From assembly GCA_964472545.1 (NCBI GenBank), contig CAYYNP010000009.1:10230-74229 (forward strand): 64,000 nt of DNA. The letters are read 5' to 3'. This DNA is from CAYYNP01 sp964472545. GTDB taxonomy: Bacteria; Planctomycetota; Planctomycetia; Pirellulales; Thermoguttaceae. This document shows positions 9,099 to 18,098 of this stretch, piece after piece; within the stretch, counting starts at the first letter, position 1, and every line of letters begins with the position of its first letter. A model generated the notes under the pieces. The model saw nothing but the letters and a program-made list of their open reading frames with translations, had not been told where the DNA came from and did no database searches. The position numbers were made by a program, and so were the translations under genes.

Positions 9099-9129
9099 CT
9101 CAGCCACCCCCTTCCGAAAGGCCAGCCAC

Positions 9130-11370
9130 ATGAGATCACCATTCACCGTCTTCACCCTCTGTGTTGCGATCGTCTGCCTGGCCACCTCGGTGGCCTTCGC
9201 CGACGGCATCGGCAACGTCAGAATCACCTGCGACCGGGCCCCCGATTGCTCCTCGCTGAAGTCGATCGTCGATTCGGTCACGCGCGGCTGCAAGACGAAC
9301 GACGAGCGAGTGATCGCCATCTACAACTTCTGCCGCTACGACCACTACCACCACGCCTATCCCAACGAGGCAGGCGGCATCTCGGCGCTGAAGCTGATCA
9401 ACGTCTACGGCTGGGGGCTCTGCGGCGGGCAACACACGGTGATGGCCGCGCTTTGGGAAGCGGCCGGATACGAGTGGCGATATCGGGGCTGGAGCAGCCC
9501 GGGCCACACCACCGTCGAGGTCTTCTACGACGGGCGGTGGCACTACCTCGACACCTTCCTGAAGTTCTACGCCTGGACGCCCGACCCTCAGGCGCCCGGC
9601 GGACGCACCATCGCCAGCCAGGAGGACATCAAGGCCAATCCTTCACTGGTGACCGACGGCTTCGCGATGAACCACACGCGCCGCGTCTGCTTCCACAGCA
9701 ACAACCCGCTGGACTACGTCGGCGAGAAGGTGAATTGGATCGCGCCGGCGTTCATGGTCTGCGGCGACACGCTGCCGGGCGTGCTCAGCGGAGTCAACAG
9801 CAGCCGCAACTCCGGCAGCCCGCGCGGCTGGGGCGGCATCCGCTTCGACGGCGATTACGCGACCGACGTCGACCTCGGCCCGGGCTATGCACTGACGCTC
9901 GACTGGGACCGCATTGACGACGCCTGGTATTTCCGCGGCCGCAAGCAAGGCGCCTACCATACCTGCGGCGACAAGGACTATCGCAATTGCCCGTCGATCG
10001 GCCCGCTGTTGGAGCCGTATCGCGAGCTGCGGCCCGAGCGGACCTGGTCGAACGGCACGCTGGTCTTCCGGCCGGATTTCGCCAACGACGCGTTCCTGGC
10101 CAGCTTGAGCGAAGTCGACAACGTGGCCTATCGCGGCAACGCCCTGCACGTGGCCGATCCGTTTGGGCCGGGCACCTTCGTCGTCGAGATGGCCTCGCCC
10201 TACGTCGTGGCCAAGGCTTCGGGTCAGATTGCGTCAGCCGGGGCGAAGATCGAGGTTTCGACCGACGCGAAGACGTGGCAGCCGGCCGAGCTGGCCGATT
10301 TCGGCGAGGCCGTCACCGGCGCGTATCGCTATTTCGTCCGCGTCACGTTCACCAAGCCGATCACCGCCCTGGAACTGACCGGCATCGTTCAGCACAACCA
10401 GGAATCGCTGCCGTACCTGGCCCCGGGCCGCAATCGGATCACCGTCGACGTGGACGATCCGAAGGCGCTGGGCGGCAACCGTGTGGTGGTCACGTACGCC
10501 TATTGCCTCGGCCAGCGCGAACGCAGCCCGGAAGAGATGTTCGACCGCGACGCCGAGGTCGCCCGGGCACATTACGCGAGTTGGTCGGACGAGCCGATCG
10601 TGGTGCAGCGGACCATCGACAAGTTTCCCGCCACGTTCGAGATCCCCGTGCCCACGCCCGAGGGCAAACAGCCGGTCTATCCGCGGATGGTCTTTCTGCG
10701 CCGCGAGGTGCTCGCCCCGGGCCAATCGCCGATGCCCGTGCCGGAAGAGCCGAGCGAGCCGAGCGTTGGCGCGGGCGAGCGCTTGGCGTTGTTACCGAAC
10801 CCCTGGCTGATCGGCACCGGCAAGCCGCCGGAGTTGCCGAAGCGGGCGACCAAGACCGAGGTGCGTCCGGTCGCCCGGGCAGCCTACGTCTCGAAATCCG
10901 GCGAAGTGTTTTCGCACCAATTCGTCAAGTGGCTCAAGGACAACTCCGAGGCGTGGATTCTCTTGCTCGATTTCGACAAAACGAACCTTCCCGAGATCAA
11001 GTCGTTGGCCTCGGCCAAACTGGTGCTCTACGTCTACGAGGCCCACGACAAGGCCCCGATGCAGGTGGCGGCCGTGGCGCTCGACGCCCCGTTCACCGCC
11101 GACAAGCCGTACGACTTCACCAAGCTCGGCCGCATCGTCGGCACCACGATCGTCTCCCGCGGCAACGGCCCCGGCGCCCCGTTCGACCCACCCCGCCGCT
11201 ACGAACTCGACGTCACCCGCGCCGTCCGCGCCTGGGCGCGCGGCGAGCCGTCCCACGGGCTGGCCGTCCGCATCATTCCCAACCGCGGCGTCGACGACGG
11301 TTGGACCGTCCGGTTCACGCCGGGGAAGGAGAAGCCGGCGGAGTTGGTGGTGGAGGAGTATGTGGAGTAA
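9130..11370 (+). CDS. Secreted transglutaminase-like protein with C-terminal DNRLRE-like domain
   Basis: 746 residues starting at MRSPFTVFTLCVAIVCLATS (signal peptide, cleaved near AFA-DG). The open frame extends upstream through minisatellite DNA, but that part is not protein-like, and GAAAGG precedes this ATG. A transglutaminase core with an intact triad is visible: Cys98 in YGWGLCGGQH, His126 in PGHTTVEVFYDG and Asp141 in HYLDTF. A beta-rich middle follows, and the last ~160 residues (LLLDFD...SAKLVLYVY...YELDVTRAVRAWARGE...LAVRI) look like a DNRLRE-type carbohydrate-associated domain. It probably acts as an extracytoplasmic peptidase or cross-linking enzyme; the substrate is unknown. Confidence 0.83.
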   Translation: MRSPFTVFTLCVAIVCLATSVAFADGIGNVRITCDRAPDCSSLKSIVDSVTRGCKTNDERVIAIYNFCRYDHYHHAYPNEAGGISALKLINVYGWGLCGGQHTVMAALWEAAGYEWRYRGWSSPGHTTVEVFYDGRWHYLDTFLKFYAWTPDPQAPGGRTIASQEDIKANPSLVTDGFAMNHTRRVCFHSNNPLDYVGEKVNWIAPAFMVCGDTLPGVLSGVNSSRNSGSPRGWGGIRFDGDYATDVDLGPGYALTLDWDRIDDAWYFRGRKQGAYHTCGDKDYRNCPSIGPLLEPYRELRPERTWSNGTLVFRPDFANDAFLASLSEVDNVAYRGNALHVADPFGPGTFVVEMASPYVVAKASGQIASAGAKIEVSTDAKTWQPAELADFGEAVTGAYRYFVRVTFTKPITALELTGIVQHNQESLPYLAPGRNRITVDVDDPKALGGNRVVVTYAYCLGQRERSPEEMFDRDAEVARAHYASWSDEPIVVQRTIDKFPATFEIPVPTPEGKQPVYPRMVFLRREVLAPGQSPMPVPEEPSEPSVGAGERLALLPNPWLIGTGKPPELPKRATKTEVRPVARAAYVSKSGEVFSHQFVKWLKDNSEAWILLLDFDKTNLPEIKSLASAKLVLYVYEAHDKAPMQVAAVALDAPFTADKPYDFTKLGRIVGTTIVSRGNGPGAPFDPPRRYELDVTRAVRAWARGEPSHGLAVRIIPNRGVDDGWTVRFTPGKEKPAELVVEEYVE

Positions 11371-11395
11371 AGTGCCAATGCCGAGGGGTTAATCC

Positions 11396-11908
11396 GTGAA
11401 ACGCAAACACAAACCGGGCAAGCGCCACAAACAGCGCCGGGAGCGGCAAGGACAGAAGGGAAGGGGCCGGCTCGCGCGTGCCGATGCCGTACCGACGAAG
11501 GCGGTGTGTCCATGCTGCGGAACCGAGGTCCCGTTGGCGGATCAGAAGGTCCTCAAGTCGTGGAGCTTGCACGGCACGGCCGTCGTTCCAGCGATCGCCC
11601 GGCTCGCTGCCTTTGGCAAGTACTACGAAGGCCACTGCGGGCAGGAACGGCTTGCGCTATACTGGGCATGCAACTCGTGCATCTGGCGAAGACGCGCGTC
11701 GGCTGCTAATCCGAGGAAGCAGCGCTGGTTGGACTGCGAGCCGTACTTGGCATACTTCGACGAACAGCGGGAGTGCCGTGATTGTGGAGAGCCGTTTACG
11801 TTCACGAAGGAGGAACAACGGCACTGGTACGAAGTCTTACAGTTCTGGGTTTGGTCGCGACCAATACGCTGCAAGGGCTGCAATAGACTTCGTAGGCAAG
11901 TCCCGTAG
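11396..11908 (+). CDS. Zinc-ribbon protein (zf-trcl-like C-terminal domain)
   Basis: 170 residues from a GTG start with GAGGGG eight bases upstream. The N-terminus is very basic (KRKHKPGKRHKQRR). A CPCCG pair lies near residue 38 and an additional Cys pair near ~93. The C-terminal ~45 residues carry CRDCGEPFTFTKEEQRHWYE and RCKGCNRLRR, the layout of the 'probable zinc-ribbon' zf-trcl family. It lies 25 bp after the transglutaminase gene, perhaps co-transcribed. Nucleic-acid binding is plausible from the basic tail and ribbons but is inference. A palindrome begins at its last codons. Confidence 0.68.
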   Translation: MKRKHKPGKRHKQRRERQGQKGRGRLARADAVPTKAVCPCCGTEVPLADQKVLKSWSLHGTAVVPAIARLAAFGKYYEGHCGQERLALYWACNSCIWRRRASAANPRKQRWLDCEPYLAYFDEQRECRDCGEPFTFTKEEQRHWYEVLQFWVWSRPIRCKGCNRLRRQVP

Positions 11909-11982
11909 GGTGCGTCTCGACGCACCATGAACCCAGGGCGATGTGTGCGGCCGGTTGTGGTGCGTCGAGACGCACCCTACGG
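11903..11982. repeat. Palindromic repeat, GGTGCGTC family, copy 1
   Basis: 25-bp arms at 11903-11927 and 11958-11982 are exact inverted copies. Each arm contains an almost perfect 18-bp palindrome (GGTGCGTCTCGACGCACC). A related copy lies at 52743-52811. The left arm overlaps the stop codon of the zinc-ribbon gene. Confidence 0.85.
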
Positions 11983-12143
11983 AGATTCCGCCTAGCGGAC
12001 CAAGGCGCCCGCCTACTCCGCCACGTCGCCGTTGAAGCTGGCTTCGTACTTATCGAAGACCGTGATCACCACCGAGGCTGGATAGGCGTCCTCGATTGGA
12101 TGTCGTCCGTGAGACCAGGCGGCAGCCAACGAGGCTTGGGGAA

Positions 12144-12252
12144 GGGGACGGGAGTCCTCTTCCGAATCAATGGCTGGGTTGGAAGACGCTTTGCAGTTCG
12201 TTCGGCAGACGGCGCGGGGTCGAAGTGCGTGATGAAGAGGACTCCCGTCCCC
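12144..12252. repeat. Inverted repeat downstream of GAP1-like gene
   Basis: 18-bp arms GGGGACGGGAGTCCTCTT (12144-12161) and its exact complement (12235-12252) enclose 73 bp. It occupies most of the 355-bp space between the zinc-ribbon gene and the convergent GAP1-like gene, together with the 11903-11982 palindrome. No gene is supported in that space. Confidence 0.8.
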
Positions 12253-12263
12253 GGCATTTGCGG

Positions 12264-13640
12264 CTAATCCGCCTCGAACAGCACGCACAGCACTTCCAGC
12301 GCCTGCACAGCGCGGACCGGGTCGCGGGTGCCGGGGGGGTCGGACTGCTGCTGCCAGATCGACAGCGCGTAGCAGAGATACTGCTCGCGCGATTCGGCCA
12401 CCAACTCGTCGCCCAATTCGCCGAGAACTTCGGGCCAGAGGGTTTGGACCTGCTCGAGCGCCGTCTCTTTGCCGGACAGTGCGTCGTAGACGACGTCGTC
12501 GAGTTCTTCGAGCTTCTCGGTGACCTCAGGCGAACATGCCTCGAGGATCTTTGACGGGGCGATCTCGCGAATTCCCACGGCCCCCTCGGTGGCCGCCGTC
12601 TTTTCGAAGCGGCGATGCGGCGCGTGGGCTCGGGAAAGATCGGCCACCTCGCCGCCGGGGTGATCACCGCGCGGCAGATCGTCGTCCGACTCGCTGCTGG
12701 GAAAGACGGTGAATTCTCGCTTCACGTCGTGATCGCTGCGGAGCGCCGAGGCGTCGAAATCTTCCCAGAGTTGCAGGGCCAGGGCGGGCAAGTCTTCGCT
12801 CGTCAACTGGGGACGGCGCCGGGAGAGTTGCGTCGAGAGAAACCCGGCACGGCCGGCCGTCAACACGCGTTCGATCAGCCGGGCCCAGCCGTCGAGCAAG
12901 CCGTCGCCGTTGGACGCGTCGGCGGCAAGGTCGAGCACGGCGACGTTGCCGCGATGGGCTACCCAACGGTGTTCGGCCCGATCGTCGGACAGCGCCACGA
13001 CGCGAAACGGCCGCCGGGAGGAAAACTTCAAGGCCGTGGAAAACGGCATCTCCAAGCGGCATTCGACCGGCAGGCAGGCCAGCAGTCCGGCGATCAGATC
13101 TTCGGCCGCTTCGCCACAGGCCAGCGCCAAGCAGGTCGAGTCGAGCGCCGCTTGCACGAGTTTGGCGAGCTTGTGCGGGCCGACCTTGGCGGCGAGCCGC
13201 GCCAACAGGTCTTGATCGACTGCCGACGCCCGGCCGGCCAATTGCAGCGGCTCCAGCCGCGAGGGCACGCGATCGTAGACTTCGATCACGCCCCCGGCCG
13301 TTGCCGCGCGGATCAGCGAAAACGGGTTGTTGGCAAATCGCCGCAGCACGTCCGGCGGCACGATCAAACACTGCGTATAGACCCGATGTCCGCCTCGGCC
13401 GCTGTATTCCCAGCCGGCGGCCGTGGTCCGCGAGACGCAATACGCCCCGCTGGGCAGCGGATGGAAGTTGAGACTGGCCGAATTCGGGCCGAAGTCCAAC
13501 AGCGAATCGTGCGAAGGCCCCCAAACGGCCAGTTCCCGCAGGTCCGATTCCACGGCCCCGGGACTATGGGCCACGACTTGGTATCCGGCCGAGCGGTCGG
13601 TCTCGGCGGAAGTGAAGACGGCTTGTTCGATACGGGCCAT
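12264..13640 (-). CDS. GAP1-like protein (GTPase-associated protein 1, N-terminal type 2)
   Basis: 458 residues. The frame is open further upstream, but MARIEQAVFTSAETDRSAGY at 13640 is the typical beginning of the GTPase-associated protein 1 family as I remember it (EQAVFTS...GYQVVAHSPG, then ELAVWGPSHDSLLD). The middle contains YTQCLIVPP, LPVECRLEMPFSTALKFS and a variable linker with acidic and His-rich stretches; the last ~110 residues are helical. Such proteins are predicted adaptors or regulators of TRAFAC GTPases in bacterial conflict systems, and the next gene upstream in the operon is such a GTPase. The gene is last in a four-gene minus-strand set, separated from the GTPase by 256 bp of minisatellite DNA. 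Confidence 0.7.
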   Translation of the reverse strand: MARIEQAVFTSAETDRSAGYQVVAHSPGAVESDLRELAVWGPSHDSLLDFGPNSASLNFHPLPSGAYCVSRTTAAGWEYSGRGGHRVYTQCLIVPPDVLRRFANNPFSLIRAATAGGVIEVYDRVPSRLEPLQLAGRASAVDQDLLARLAAKVGPHKLAKLVQAALDSTCLALACGEAAEDLIAGLLACLPVECRLEMPFSTALKFSSRRPFRVVALSDDRAEHRWVAHRGNVAVLDLAADASNGDGLLDGWARLIERVLTAGRAGFLSTQLSRRRPQLTSEDLPALALQLWEDFDASALRSDHDVKREFTVFPSSESDDDLPRGDHPGGEVADLSRAHAPHRRFEKTAATEGAVGIREIAPSKILEACSPEVTEKLEELDDVVYDALSGKETALEQVQTLWPEVLGELGDELVAESREQYLCYALSIWQQQSDPPGTRDPVRAVQALEVLCVLFEAD

Positions 13641-13740
13641 GGGCGTTGATGATCGGGTTCGTGTTGCTGTTGAGGCTTGCCGTGCAGGGCCGCTCGGGGC
13701 GATCGTCGGCCGCAACCGAGGAACTACGGGATGGGAATTC

Positions 13741-13795
13741 GGAGCCGGGGGTTAGGAGCCGGGGGTTAGGAGCTAGGGGATAGGGGCTAGGGATC
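13741..13795. repeat. 14-bp minisatellite
   Basis: GGAGCCGGGGGTTA twice (13741-13754, 13755-13768), followed by diverged units GGAGCTAGGGGATA and GGGGCTAGGG. It lies between the GAP1-like and GTPase genes and belongs to the same family as the tracts at 9039 and 21693. Confidence 0.75.
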
Positions 13796-13842
13796 AGTGG
13801 ACCACGTTCGTCGTCCGTCTCCGGCGCCCTTACGACTGTCTG

Positions 13843-13892
<50 letters not shown>

Positions 13893-13896
13893 TTTC

Positions 13897-14808
13897 CTAC
13901 CCTTGCATCTGCCCCAGCAGCCACTCGAACGGCTCGACCACGCCACGCGGCTCAATCCGCAACGGCACGCGCATGCGGCCCTCGGTCATCGACTCGTGCG
14001 CCGCCACCGTACCGGCCACTCCGCAAGCGAAGAACTTGCAGCGCGGGAACCGCTCCTGGCAGTGTTGCCAGAGGCCGGCGGCGTGGGCCTGGGCGTAACC
14101 GGCCGGATCTTCGAGGCACTCGTCGCACTGGTCGGACTTGGTCAGCACCAGTGCCATGGGCCGTTTCGACCAGCCGTTTTTCTTGCCGCGGCTGAGTTCG
14201 GTGAGGTAGCTCAGCAGTTTCATCGTGAAGTAGTCCTGCTCGCGGCCGCCGTCGCGGAGCTTGGTCGAATCGATCAGGATCATGGCCGCCGTACACTTTT
14301 GCAGGAACGCCCGCACGACGCGGTAGCTGTGCGGGTGGTCGACCTCCTCGAGCACGGCCTCGCCGGCCATGTCGGGCATGATCAGTTCCATCTTCCGTTT
14401 CCGTTTTCGATTGCGGATCTGGCAGTGGACCCAGTTCCAGTGGTCCGGCTCGCTGGGCGTTTTGCGCGGGAATTCGCATCGCGCCAAGGCGGCCAGCGTG
14501 GTCTGCTGCAGAGTGATCGAGAACGCGCCGCGGGCAAGCAGGTGCATCCGCTCGGGCATTCGCGAGAGCATGTCCATCAGCATGCCCAGGTAGACCGTCT
14601 TGCCGGAGTCGCTGGGGCCGATCACCGCCAGCATCTGGGGACGCAGCTTCTGGCTGTTGGCTTGATGGGCCAACGCCATCGGCGCGCCGCAGTGGGAACA
14701 GAACTCGGCGTCGAAGGTGTTGTCGTTCTCGCAGATGTAACACGCGACGGGTACCGCGTATTGCGTTAGCCGTAACGACTCCAAGGGTTGGATCACGCTC
14801 TTTGTCAT
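13897..14808 (-). CDS. Zinc-ribbon TRAFAC-type GTPase (double-GTPase/DO-GTPase-like)
   Basis: 303 residues. An N-terminal zinc ribbon (Cys23, Cys26, Cys37, Cys40) precedes a P-loop GTPase: G1 GPSDSGKT at 64-71, G3-like MPDMAGE (Asp146), and G4 TKSD at 223-226. The insertion IRNRKRKRKMELIMPDM and the DxAGE form recall the DO-GTPase (double-GTPase) families found next to GAP1 proteins. Its ATG overlaps the stop of the FGE-like gene by four bases (ATGA), implying translational coupling. No transmembrane segment is seen, so it is probably cytoplasmic and may contact the membrane FGE-like protein. The general GTPase assignment is firm; the subfamily is from memory. Confidence 0.75.
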   Translation of the reverse strand: MTKSVIQPLESLRLTQYAVPVACYICENDNTFDAEFCSHCGAPMALAHQANSQKLRPQMLAVIGPSDSGKTVYLGMLMDMLSRMPERMHLLARGAFSITLQQTTLAALARCEFPRKTPSEPDHWNWVHCQIRNRKRKRKMELIMPDMAGEAVLEEVDHPHSYRVVRAFLQKCTAAMILIDSTKLRDGGREQDYFTMKLLSYLTELSRGKKNGWSKRPMALVLTKSDQCDECLEDPAGYAQAHAAGLWQHCQERFPRCKFFACGVAGTVAAHESMTEGRMRVPLRIEPRGVVEPFEWLLGQMQG

Positions 14809-16070
14809 ACGAGCACCTCCTCGACTTGCAAGCCTTCATCGGCCGGCTTCGGATTCTCGCCGGAACGGCTGCCGCCGGCGGCCACCGGTTGCGTAAGCAC
14901 CAGATCGCACGCTCCCACGGCGCAACGAAACCCGATATTGTGGCGCCGCCGCAGGGGACTTTCGCCACTCTGGAATTGGCAGGTGGCTTGGGCGTCGAAA
15001 AACGTGTCAAAGGCCCCGCCGCGAATACTCTTCATGGGTGAGGGTAGGATCAGTTCGCCCAGCGGATGATCGCCGTTGATGAAGTCGGCGGCGGTCCATT
15101 CCCAGACGTTGCCGATCAACTGATAGACGCCCCCGACGCTGACGCCCTCGGAAAACTCGCGAACGTTGACGATTCGCCCCGATGCAGCGCCCCAGACGTT
15201 GGCCCGCTTCAGGTCCATGGCTTCGCCCCAGGGGTATCTCCGCTGCGAGCGTTCGTCTTTCGACAACGGCACCGGCCAACTCCCGGCCTTAACCCATTCG
15301 GCGTCGGAGGGCAGCCGCTTTCCCAGCCATCGGGCAAAGGCTGCTGCTTCGTGCCAGCAGACGCCCACCACCGGATGGTCTTCCTCGCCGGGCCGATAGC
15401 AGCCGTCTTGCCAGAACCGCGGGCCGGGTTTGCCGGTGCGATCGACCAGATCGAGCACGGCCGGCCAAATCGTCTTGTCCCAAAGCGCCATCTGCTCGTA
15501 ACCGCCGACGGCCACGAACTCGTAGAACTGCCGATTGGTCACCGGCCAACGGTCGAGGAAGTAAGGCTGCACGTGGATCACGCGGCCCTGAGTCTCGACG
15601 AGTTCCTCGGCGTCGAGCTTGCCGTCGTCCAGTGCGTCGTCGACGCGGCCCAAGACGACCTCGCCGTCGGGCACCACGGCCATGTTCTCCTCCAATTCGA
15701 CCAGCGCGCGGTCGAACTGTTCTGCGCTGAGGTTGCCGGCGATCTGCGAACGCAACAGCAAGGGGAAACGCCCCTGGGAGAGCATCTGCTCGACCAGGGC
15801 GTCGGTGTCGTTCGGATCGACCAGCGTGCGCGGCGCGCCGGCGGGCGGGTGGACGGCTCTCGGCGAACGCCGATCGGCCTTCGCGGCCGGCTGCCGCACG
15901 GCGTAGGCCACGCGTAACGCCGCGTAGCAGAGTCCCAGGCCGCCGACGGCCGACAGCCAGACGTTGGACACGACGGTGCCCAAGGCCACGTTGACCAACG
16001 CAATCAACGCGATCATGGCCGGGAGGACGTAGCTGGATTTGACTCGCACGATTACCTCCGAGGTGGTCAT
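14805..16070 (-). CDS. Membrane-anchored formylglycine-generating-enzyme-like (SUMF1/FGE-sulfatase domain) protein
   Basis: 421 residues. Two N-terminal hydrophobic segments (SSYVLPAMIALIALVNVALG and SAVGGLGLCYAALRVAYAV) are followed by a variable linker and an FGE-sulfatase domain at about 165-385: YFLDRWPVTNRQFYEFV, HPVVGVCWHEAAAFARWLG, RLPSDAEW, YPWGE, QLIGNVWEWTA, SIRGGAFDT and HNIGFRCA. The domain shares the calcium/C-lectin-like fold of FGE, but the catalytic Cys pair of true FGE is not obvious, so a binding role is more likely than sulfatase activation. It is translationally coupled to the GTPase. Proteins with this domain are frequent partners in bacterial conflict systems. Confidence 0.8.
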   Translation of the reverse strand: MTTSEVIVRVKSSYVLPAMIALIALVNVALGTVVSNVWLSAVGGLGLCYAALRVAYAVRQPAAKADRRSPRAVHPPAGAPRTLVDPNDTDALVEQMLSQGRFPLLLRSQIAGNLSAEQFDRALVELEENMAVVPDGEVVLGRVDDALDDGKLDAEELVETQGRVIHVQPYFLDRWPVTNRQFYEFVAVGGYEQMALWDKTIWPAVLDLVDRTGKPGPRFWQDGCYRPGEEDHPVVGVCWHEAAAFARWLGKRLPSDAEWVKAGSWPVPLSKDERSQRRYPWGEAMDLKRANVWGAASGRIVNVREFSEGVSVGGVYQLIGNVWEWTAADFINGDHPLGELILPSPMKSIRGGAFDTFFDAQATCQFQSGESPLRRRHNIGFRCAVGACDLVLTQPVAAGGSRSGENPKPADEGLQVEEVLV

Positions 16071-16169
16071 CCGCCGCGTGAGCGGCAGATCTGACGGAAA
16101 CGGGACGTTCGCAGAGATTGGAACGTCGGCCCGGATCGGTGCTGCATACGATGCCGCCGCAATACTAGC

Positions 16170-17723
16170 TTACGCTCCGGCCGCTCGCCGCCGGGCGAGG
16201 TCGCGCTGGAGCATCTCGAACTGGGCCATCACGGAATTCAAGGCCGGATCGGCGTTGGCGTCGGCGGCGCCTTCGGCTTCGGCCTGGTATTCCACAGCTT
16301 TCAGTTCCGCCGTCGGTACCGGCGCATCCGGCACAAGCGGTACGGTATCGGCAACGCCCTCTCCATTGGCGATCTGTTGCGAAACGTTTTCCATCATCAG
16401 TCGCAGGCGTTTGAGTTCTTCGCCCCATTCGGCCTGTTGCTGGGAGGCCACGCGTTTCTGTTCGGTCAGCAATTCGGCCACTTCGGCCGAGCGATTGCGG
16501 ACGGCCTCGAGTTCCGTTTCCAGCACGGCCCGTTCCTGCTCCAATAACGCCTGCTGTTGCCGTGCCTTGTCGAGCATCTGAAGGCTCTGCCCGTCGACCT
16601 CGGCGTTCTCTGGCGGAGCCTGCCGAGCTTCGGCCAATTCACCGGTCACACCGGCCAGGCGTCCCAGTTCTTCGCGAACCGCGTCCTGGGCGCCACGCAA
16701 TTCGGCCCGCTCGCGCTGGGCCGCCTCGAGCATCTCTTTGAATTGCTCGTCCGTATTCGCGCCGGGGTCGGCGTCTTGGCCCGCCGCCTGTTGGCTCTGG
16801 GCCAGTTCGCCGGTGGTCGTGGCCAATCGGCCGAGTTCTTCTCGCAGCGACTCCTGCATGCCGCGCAGTTCCGTCCGTTCGTGCTGAACTGCTTCGAGCA
16901 TCTCTTTGAGTTGCTCGTCCGTATTCGCGCCGGGGTCGGCGTCTTGGCCCGCCGCCTGTTGGCTCTGGGCCAGTTCGCCGGTGGTCGTGGCCAATCGGCC
17001 GAGTTCTTCTCGCAGCGACTCCTGCATGCCGCGCAATTCCGTCCGTTCCTGCTGGGCCGCCTGGAGCATCTCTTTGAGTTGCTCATCGGCATTCGCGCCG
17101 GAGTCGGCGTCTTGGCCCGCCGCCTGCTGGCTCTGGGCCAATTCGCCGGTGGAGGTGGACAATCGGCCGAGTTCTTCTCGCAGCGACTCCTGCGTGCCGC
17201 GCAGTTCGCTCAATTGCTGGTGGGTCTCATCGAACATCTGGCCGAACTGTCGGTCTCCGGCCGCGGCGGCGTCGGCCTCTGCGGCCAAGCGCTGCTGGGT
17301 TTCGGCGATCTGCGAGGTGGTAGCTCCCAAGTGATCGAGTCGCTCTCGGAGCGTATCCTGGGCGTTGCCTAACTCGGCGCGCTCTTGGCGTATCTGCTGT
17401 AGGAGTTCTTGCAGTTGCGCGCCGTTTTCCGCCGAGACTTCCGCCCGTTGCAGCCCGTCTTCGGCCGCCTGCTCGCGTTCGGAAGCCAGGGCATGCCGCT
17501 GTTCTTGCAGTTGGCTCTCTCGGCGGTCGAGTTCCTGTTGGGCCTCGTCGCGCTGGCTATGCCACTGTTGTTGCCGCCGGTGGAGTTGCCCGGCCAGGTC
17601 GTCGAGTTCGCCGAAGACGTCGGCAAAGAAGCTCTCGAACTGCCCGCTGGTGGCGCGGATCTCCGTGAGTGCATTCTGCACGGAATCCCAGCCGTCGAGA
17701 TGTGCATTCGACTCGGCAGACAC
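16170..17723 (-). CDS. Coiled-coil repeat protein, first gene of the GTPase operon
   Basis: 517 residues beginning with a GTG (MSAESNAHLDGWDSVQNALT). Nearly the whole protein is predicted coiled coil rich in Gln, Glu, Ala and Leu. A ~56-residue unit (RGMQESLREELGRLATTTGE...QQAAGQDADPGANTDEQ...) is repeated three to four times with very little divergence at about residues 170-350. There is no signal peptide or membrane span. The gene lies 99 bp upstream of the FGE-like gene on the same strand and probably heads the operon. The hinge DADPGANTDE between helices suggests regular segmented rods. Function unknown; scaffold or length-sensing protein is inference. Confidence 0.75.
   Translation of the reverse strand: MSAESNAHLDGWDSVQNALTEIRATSGQFESFFADVFGELDDLAGQLHRRQQQWHSQRDEAQQELDRRESQLQEQRHALASEREQAAEDGLQRAEVSAENGAQLQELLQQIRQERAELGNAQDTLRERLDHLGATTSQIAETQQRLAAEADAAAAGDRQFGQMFDETHQQLSELRGTQESLREELGRLSTSTGELAQSQQAAGQDADSGANADEQLKEMLQAAQQERTELRGMQESLREELGRLATTTGELAQSQQAAGQDADPGANTDEQLKEMLEAVQHERTELRGMQESLREELGRLATTTGELAQSQQAAGQDADPGANTDEQFKEMLEAAQRERAELRGAQDAVREELGRLAGVTGELAEARQAPPENAEVDGQSLQMLDKARQQQALLEQERAVLETELEAVRNRSAEVAELLTEQKRVASQQQAEWGEELKRLRLMMENVSQQIANGEGVADTVPLVPDAPVPTAELKAVEYQAEAEGAADANADPALNSVMAQFEMLQRDLARRRAAGA
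16680..17215. repeat. 168-bp intragenic tandem repeat
   Basis: Units of 168 bp (for example GTATTCGCGCCGGGGTCGGC at 16753 and again at 16921) encode the 56-residue coiled-coil module. The two central copies are almost identical at DNA level, indicating recent duplication or gene conversion. Copy-number collapse or expansion in the assembly is possible. Confidence 0.85.
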
Positions 17724-18098
17724 GATAAACCAGTCAGGAGTTCACGGGCGGCGCGAAAGGCCGAAAAAAGGGTGCCGAACGGCTATCACGGAAACCTGCC
17801 GGCCGAAGCCGCGAACGGGCCTACCCAAAGGTCAGACCGGCGGTGCCTCGATGATCCGATCCGCCACAAGAAAACTCGATAAGTACGTTGGCAGACCGTC
17901 CCATCTAGGTAAGCATAGGTCACGAAGCGGCGGTTGGCAAACACGCATGCCGCCCTGCCACCCACGATAACCCGTTGGTACGCTGACGATGCTTCTTGGC
18001 AACATCCGAGTTGTGTATCCCCACACTCGAGCCCGCAGGAAGCTCACAGAGCATCCAACTGGACTCAAGCCGCAGCGCAGCTTCAAGTGATTGGGTCG
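17724..18098. other. Intergenic region without recognised gene
   Basis: 375 bp between the coiled-coil gene and the end of the glycosyltransferase gene, both on the minus strand. It must hold the promoter of the GTPase operon, but I could not pick a convincing -35/-10 pair. No strong repeat or RNA was seen. Confidence 0.4.

Noticed and set aside
8923..9129. N-terminal extension of the transglutaminase
   Set aside because: It would be translated from the IS110 border and the 15-bp minisatellite (repeated PSPRV) and would hide the signal peptide.
12013..12288. Small minus-strand frame between the zinc-ribbon and GAP1-like genes
   Set aside because: Mostly made of the 12144-12252 inverted repeat; no start signal.
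14805..16070. Sulfatase-activating formylglycine-generating enzyme
   Set aside because: The catalytic Cys pair is not apparent and no sulfatase gene is nearby; the domain is probably a binding module.
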